Source: Fasciolopsis buskii
Lineage: Eukaryota; Platyhelminthes; Trematoda; Plagiorchiida; Fasciolidae
Assembly: GCA_008360955.1 (NCBI GenBank)
Contig: LUCM01009174.1
Span: 321,389 to 385,388 of the forward strand
Length of the DNA stretch: 64,000 bases
Direction: 5' to 3'
Part shown: positions 59,718 to 64,000 of the stretch, piece by piece
How positions within the stretch are numbered: the first letter of the stretch is position 1
Layout of the letters: each line of letters opens with the position of its first letter
The notes under the pieces: model-generated
Seen by the model: only the letters and a program-made list of their open reading frames with translations
Database searches by the model: none
Told to the model about the DNA's origin: nothing
Made by a program: the position numbers and the translations under genes

Positions 59718-62700
59718 TCAGCACATCTTGTCAAATTTGCCAAACATGTCTTTCGGAACACAAATTGTTCACATGGGTTGCTGTGACAGACCTAGGTTTA
59801 GACAAAAAGCCCGAGGTTATCATGGAGCGATGCACGTTAGATCTTGCTATCATTGTAGGTCAACAGACCGAGGAATTAAAATTCTGGAATCTATTTTTAT
59901 AAGCCACATTCTTACGTTGACCTGTATCTAAATACTGAATATGCTAACGATTTTCTCTTGTGTTTTATTTGAAAATGAAGTTAGTCTTTCACGAGACCGT
60001 TGAGACCCGTCAGATGCGGAAGACGGAGTTAATTTAGCAATGTTTGGGAGCTCCTCACATCCGCTCCTTTTGTTCTTCAACCAGGTTGCTCTCCCAGTGG
60101 TTTCAAAAATATCTGAATCACTACTGCCTGGAGATTCAATATTTTCCATCCTGTCAAGTGCACCTGGCTTGTGTCTAGTTGCTTGAATCACATTTCGAAC
60201 AGAACATGTTTTTCTTAAAAAAACTGCGGATTATCTGAGTTGGTAAAAAATAAGGCTGTCACTTGTGAGGAAATGAGTTCGTTCCATTTCAAACCGGTGA
60301 AATATTTAAACCCACTGTCCCGGTAGAAACACCAATCCCATTCTCGATGTATCAGTATGGCTGCTCGCCGTGGTCACGCTAATGCATCTGCTTCGCGCAT
60401 GGTCTTGCTCAACTCCGATGCGACAATGTTTTCGACCATGAGACGAAAACCATCCTAAGGTTCAACTTGATCTAACTTCTATTCAGATTTCTCAACGTCT
60501 TAACGTGTCATGTGCATGCCCAATGAATGCTGCTGGCCATCTCGGCATATCTCGATCGTATCGGATGCACTTACTTTCAGCCAAAATCTGTTTCCATTCT
60601 AACGGTTTAATATTTCAATCTTACACATGCGAAACTATTACACAATGCCTAAAATAGACAAATATATTGCATAAATTTAGTATAAAAGCAAGTTAATTTA
60701 ACTTAGAGCTGTTTTGGTCCCTGTCAGTCAGCGCAAGTCTTATCGGCACGGTAGCATCAGAAATCGTTACCAACAGTAATTATTTGTGATGCATCCGCAA
60801 AGAAGTGATGATCGAACGAAAATCGGCTTTTGTATACCGTACGATGAAATAGACGACTCTAACTTCATTCATCTGATTAATTTTACTAAGTCTCTTTCTG
60901 TAACTTGATCAACGGACTAGCGGAAGATAAAACGGCGCGCTCGGATAGCAAGCACATGGCTGAGCACCAGGCACTTAGCAGTGTCACGAAAGAACACACG
61001 CATATGCATGCGATTCCCCTATCTGTGATTACTTTTGTCCAAAGTCGGGCGTTTTTGAAAGCGTCGATTTCGGAAGAATCGGGGGCCGAGAACACTTGTA
61101 GTTTCCAAATATGCCAACAGTAGATCAGAAGAATTACTCATGTGATCCATTCAATAGAACGATTGCCAAATTAATTTGTTTGGGTTAGAGTTAGTCAGTA
61201 CGAAAGAAACAAAATTAGCTGGGAAAATACAAAGAGGCCGACTACCGTTTATCACACGAGGCTGAGAAATAATGCAACCCGGTTGCAATTCACCATGCAT
61301 CGATGAGAGAAGTATGAGACAAATGACAGATGATACCGAAATGAAAGATTGAAAAAAATGAACATGTAAAGGGGTACCGGAATTGGTAATGTCCCCGAAA
61401 ACAATCAAAGCGATCGTATTCCAACCGAGTGTTACCGAGAAGATCCACTTATTTATTTATCTGACAAAGATAAATTTCCATTAGCCTCACGGGATTCGTG
61501 GTGTTGTAAATAATCTTGGTTTATCGTCTCACTCAGTCGAACGTTTGCATGTGTGTACACTGTGTGTTTGAAATGGTGGACGGCATTGCAAGCATCTTTT
61601 TTGTTCTAATGAATGAATGATAGTGGATGCTTGGACTCAAATAAAATTCTATTAGAGGATAAATACTTCCATAATGTGACAAGACCAAATACGAAGTATT
61701 TTGCAGAATTGTGATGAAATCGATCATCCCATTGGACAAAATGAAATTCCGTCTCACGTGACATTCGCATTCTTATTCGTCATGCATTCTGAACATTTTT
61801 TTTTTGCTTCTGTGGAAAAACTTCCAGGCCTCGTCTAACTGCGCTTTCCAGATTCTTTGTTCAACATCAAATATCAACTAGGTTGAATCGCATAATCTAT
61901 ACGACTATCACATCCACCAAAAAAAACGTGCTAATCTCTTCACTGTTGCTCCATCCTGATGTAGAACCTCTGGACAAAACAAAATTCAATCAACGGAATC
62001 CAGAACAATCATTCCATGGCCAAATGACTTTCGACAGTCAGATTTGACTAATTCGTCAGTCACTTTGTATCATTGGTCATATGTCACGTGAGAAATTAGG
62101 AGTGCACCAACTAACGGTAGAGAATAGTATTTACAATGGACTGTTTTGGCCAAAGATTGGCAATAATAGTTTGCTTGAAATAAGTCCGTTGATTTAACTC
62201 CTTTGTGCATTCGTAGTAATAATAATATAGATTATTTATTTGGATCATTTAGCCATAAATTGGTTCAAAACAATTAGGGGTATTGGTTTCAGAGCGAAGA
62301 GGACATTCTCGATCACTAAACGGATTTGGAAATTTAAATTCAGACATGATATCCTATGCCATAACAATGCATTTGATAATACCAAACGTATAATAGTGAC
62401 AATTTTTTAACGTCCCATTATTCACATAGATCCCTACCATAAAGCAAGACAGTTCATCGATAACAGTCTATCGGAAGCACTAAAGTACAGATGCGCAATA
62501 GCTGCAACCGATGATAAATATAGACATGTTCAAGGCATGAGAGCATCGTGCACCGGTTTGCTGCATGAGATTTATGAATACTAGTTCGAATTAGTAAAGC
62601 TTCTGCATTGTAGACTGTAAAATTGCCATATTGGAGACTTTGACGATTAGTATTTCCAATCATTTTTGTTTCTTCTGTAACCATTATTAGTGGTCCCCTC

Positions 62701-64000
62701 ACAATGATGTTTAGATAGGAGAACAACACAAGCAGTCCAATTGAATGGACCGATAAAGCAATTACAATTCAAGGACATTTACCATTTGGAAATGGTTACT
62801 GTGTCCCCGGGCAATCCTTGGCCTTAGAAGTCAAGCATGAGTAGGTCATACACCATACCATGAAGTTTGCCGAAGGCCTGGAATCCGGAATGGTCAAAAT
62901 GATGACTAACTCGTTCAACTCACGATCACTCATCCCCGGTTAGGACGTAGCGGATATGTTCAATTAGCAATTCGAAACAAGAATGAAACAATCGAAGAGT
63001 AGAGCAGTGGTTTGCTAACAGTGTCGACGGCGCTAAAATTGCCTGAAGGATAACTGAATATCGCATAAATGCATACAAAATTTGAAAACTTCATAAGATG
63101 AATCGAATCAAATCCTTAAAGAAGTATTTACCGTGTAGCCTCTACGAAACCGGGAACCGTTCAACGGACTCTAAAGTGTTTTACCCTCACCATAATAAGG
63201 TGCAATTAAATGGTAATACATAGACTTAAAAAAACATTACCACTCGAAATGCCTCGAACGTAAAAAGGTAAAGTTAGGCCAAGTGATTGATTTATTTTGT
63301 TGAACACAATTTCCGGTCCCCGATGAATTATCGTTGGGGGAAAACCGAAAACGATTTACTAATGTTTTCAAACTAGTTTGATTGCAACCGCGAATTTTCC
63401 GCTCAACTTATTAAAATTGTCAAACGTTTGAAATTTCTTTTTATCCGTTCCAAGTTTTACTGAACAAAGATTTTTATCCGATCAGTTCGTGGAAAATATC
63501 ATTCAACTTTGTCACAGGGGCAGTTCGTCGTATAAAAGCAATTCCTTCGAAATTTAGCGTAATTTACAAACTTCTTGTCCAAATTTTGTGGAACGGCTTT
63601 TCCTAAAGGTCAATCAACAAATACCGGAATCAGAAAGTGGCCACTTACCACTAACATGGAATAATCGTCTTGTCTTAATCAGTACTTAACAGAGCATTTA
63701 TAGTTGGGGAAAATATGACAAGAATGTACAAGCCTTACTAGCCAAATGCAAGTATGTACTGTAAAAATCGTTCTGCTCACTCGGAACTTTAGCTTGTGCG
63801 ACTGGGAATGCACGCAAACCATAACCAAAAAGGAGCCTCCAGTGACTTGCGGTGTAAGTTAAGAGACATGTTTATGTACTTAGCGAGAATGTGCGAACAG
63901 CACCATTAACTCCGTCAATTGATGAAATGACTGACACAAAATATTCCTTGATAGAAAACGACCTTGACCGAATATTCGAATATACTGATGCATTCATCTA

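Larger units (their letters stand above)
41339..64000. other. 5' side of the neurexin gene: 22.7 kb with no assigned gene
   Basis: LNS1, EGF1, the signal peptide and the promoter are expected on the minus strand here or beyond the right edge. I looked for an EGF CxC core, WH motifs and the phase required by the exon at 41207-41338. Only a weak candidate at 41812-41914 emerged. Other content is microsatellites (44494-44513, 51792-51853, 53379-53413, 59677-59713), a perfect hairpin (49112-49139), an inverted-repeat pair (51907-52085), a fold-back repeat (52945-53122) and unassigned ORFs. Sequence from about 55 to 64 kb is otherwise bare. Confidence 0.6.

Noticed and set aside
59542..59931. 129-codon plus-strand ORF with a VCVCVCV run
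   Set aside because: The frame is held open by the GT microsatellite; the same applies to the two other ORFs over it.
1..64000. Reverse transcriptase, transposase, tRNA, rRNA, CRISPR array or bacterial operon
   Set aside because: None seen in the ORFs or by reading; no YADD-type polymerase motif in a suitable context, no regularly spaced repeats, no rRNA-like stretch. The one ADD string (in YTADDKM) belongs to neurexin LNS3.

Overview
The window reads as nuclear DNA of an animal with large introns. It is AT-rich, has gene pieces separated by kilobases of non-coding sequence, uses GT-AG splice sites, and carries scattered AT and GT microsatellites and decayed repeats. Protein divergence, intron size and repeat style suggest a parasitic flatworm, most likely a digenean fluke. 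That assignment is inference from general impression; no mitochondrial or rRNA marker is present to confirm it.

One gene is clearly supported: a long-form (alpha-type) neurexin on the minus strand. Eleven consecutive exons, running from 41338 down to 8281, join in phase without a stop and give about 957 codons. In order they encode LNS2 (laminin-G/neurexin/SHBG domain), LNS3, EGF2, LNS4, LNS5 and EGF3. This matches the order in animal alpha-neurexins (LNS1-EGF1-LNS2-LNS3-EGF2-LNS4-LNS5-EGF3-LNS6-membrane helix-tail). The LNS1/EGF1 end should lie to the right (41.4-64 kb or beyond). LNS6, the membrane helix and the tail should lie to the left (1-8.28 kb or beyond). I could not recognise either end with confidence.

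Layout: 1-8280, downstream or intronic sequence with a few unassigned ORFs; 8281-41338, the exon chain, with introns from about 0.65 to 6.6 kb; 41339-64000, 22.7 kb upstream with one weak phase-compatible exon candidate, microsatellites, a fold-back repeat and short inverted repeats. The intron at 22625-29184 holds an unrelated 184-codon cysteine-rich ORF in the same orientation (25067-25621), the best candidate for something new.

I saw no complete transposon, reverse transcriptase, tRNA, rRNA, CRISPR array or bacterial-type operon. Repeat content is limited to simple repeats and a dispersed family with a fold-back copy at 52945-53122 and a single-arm copy at 31515-31587.
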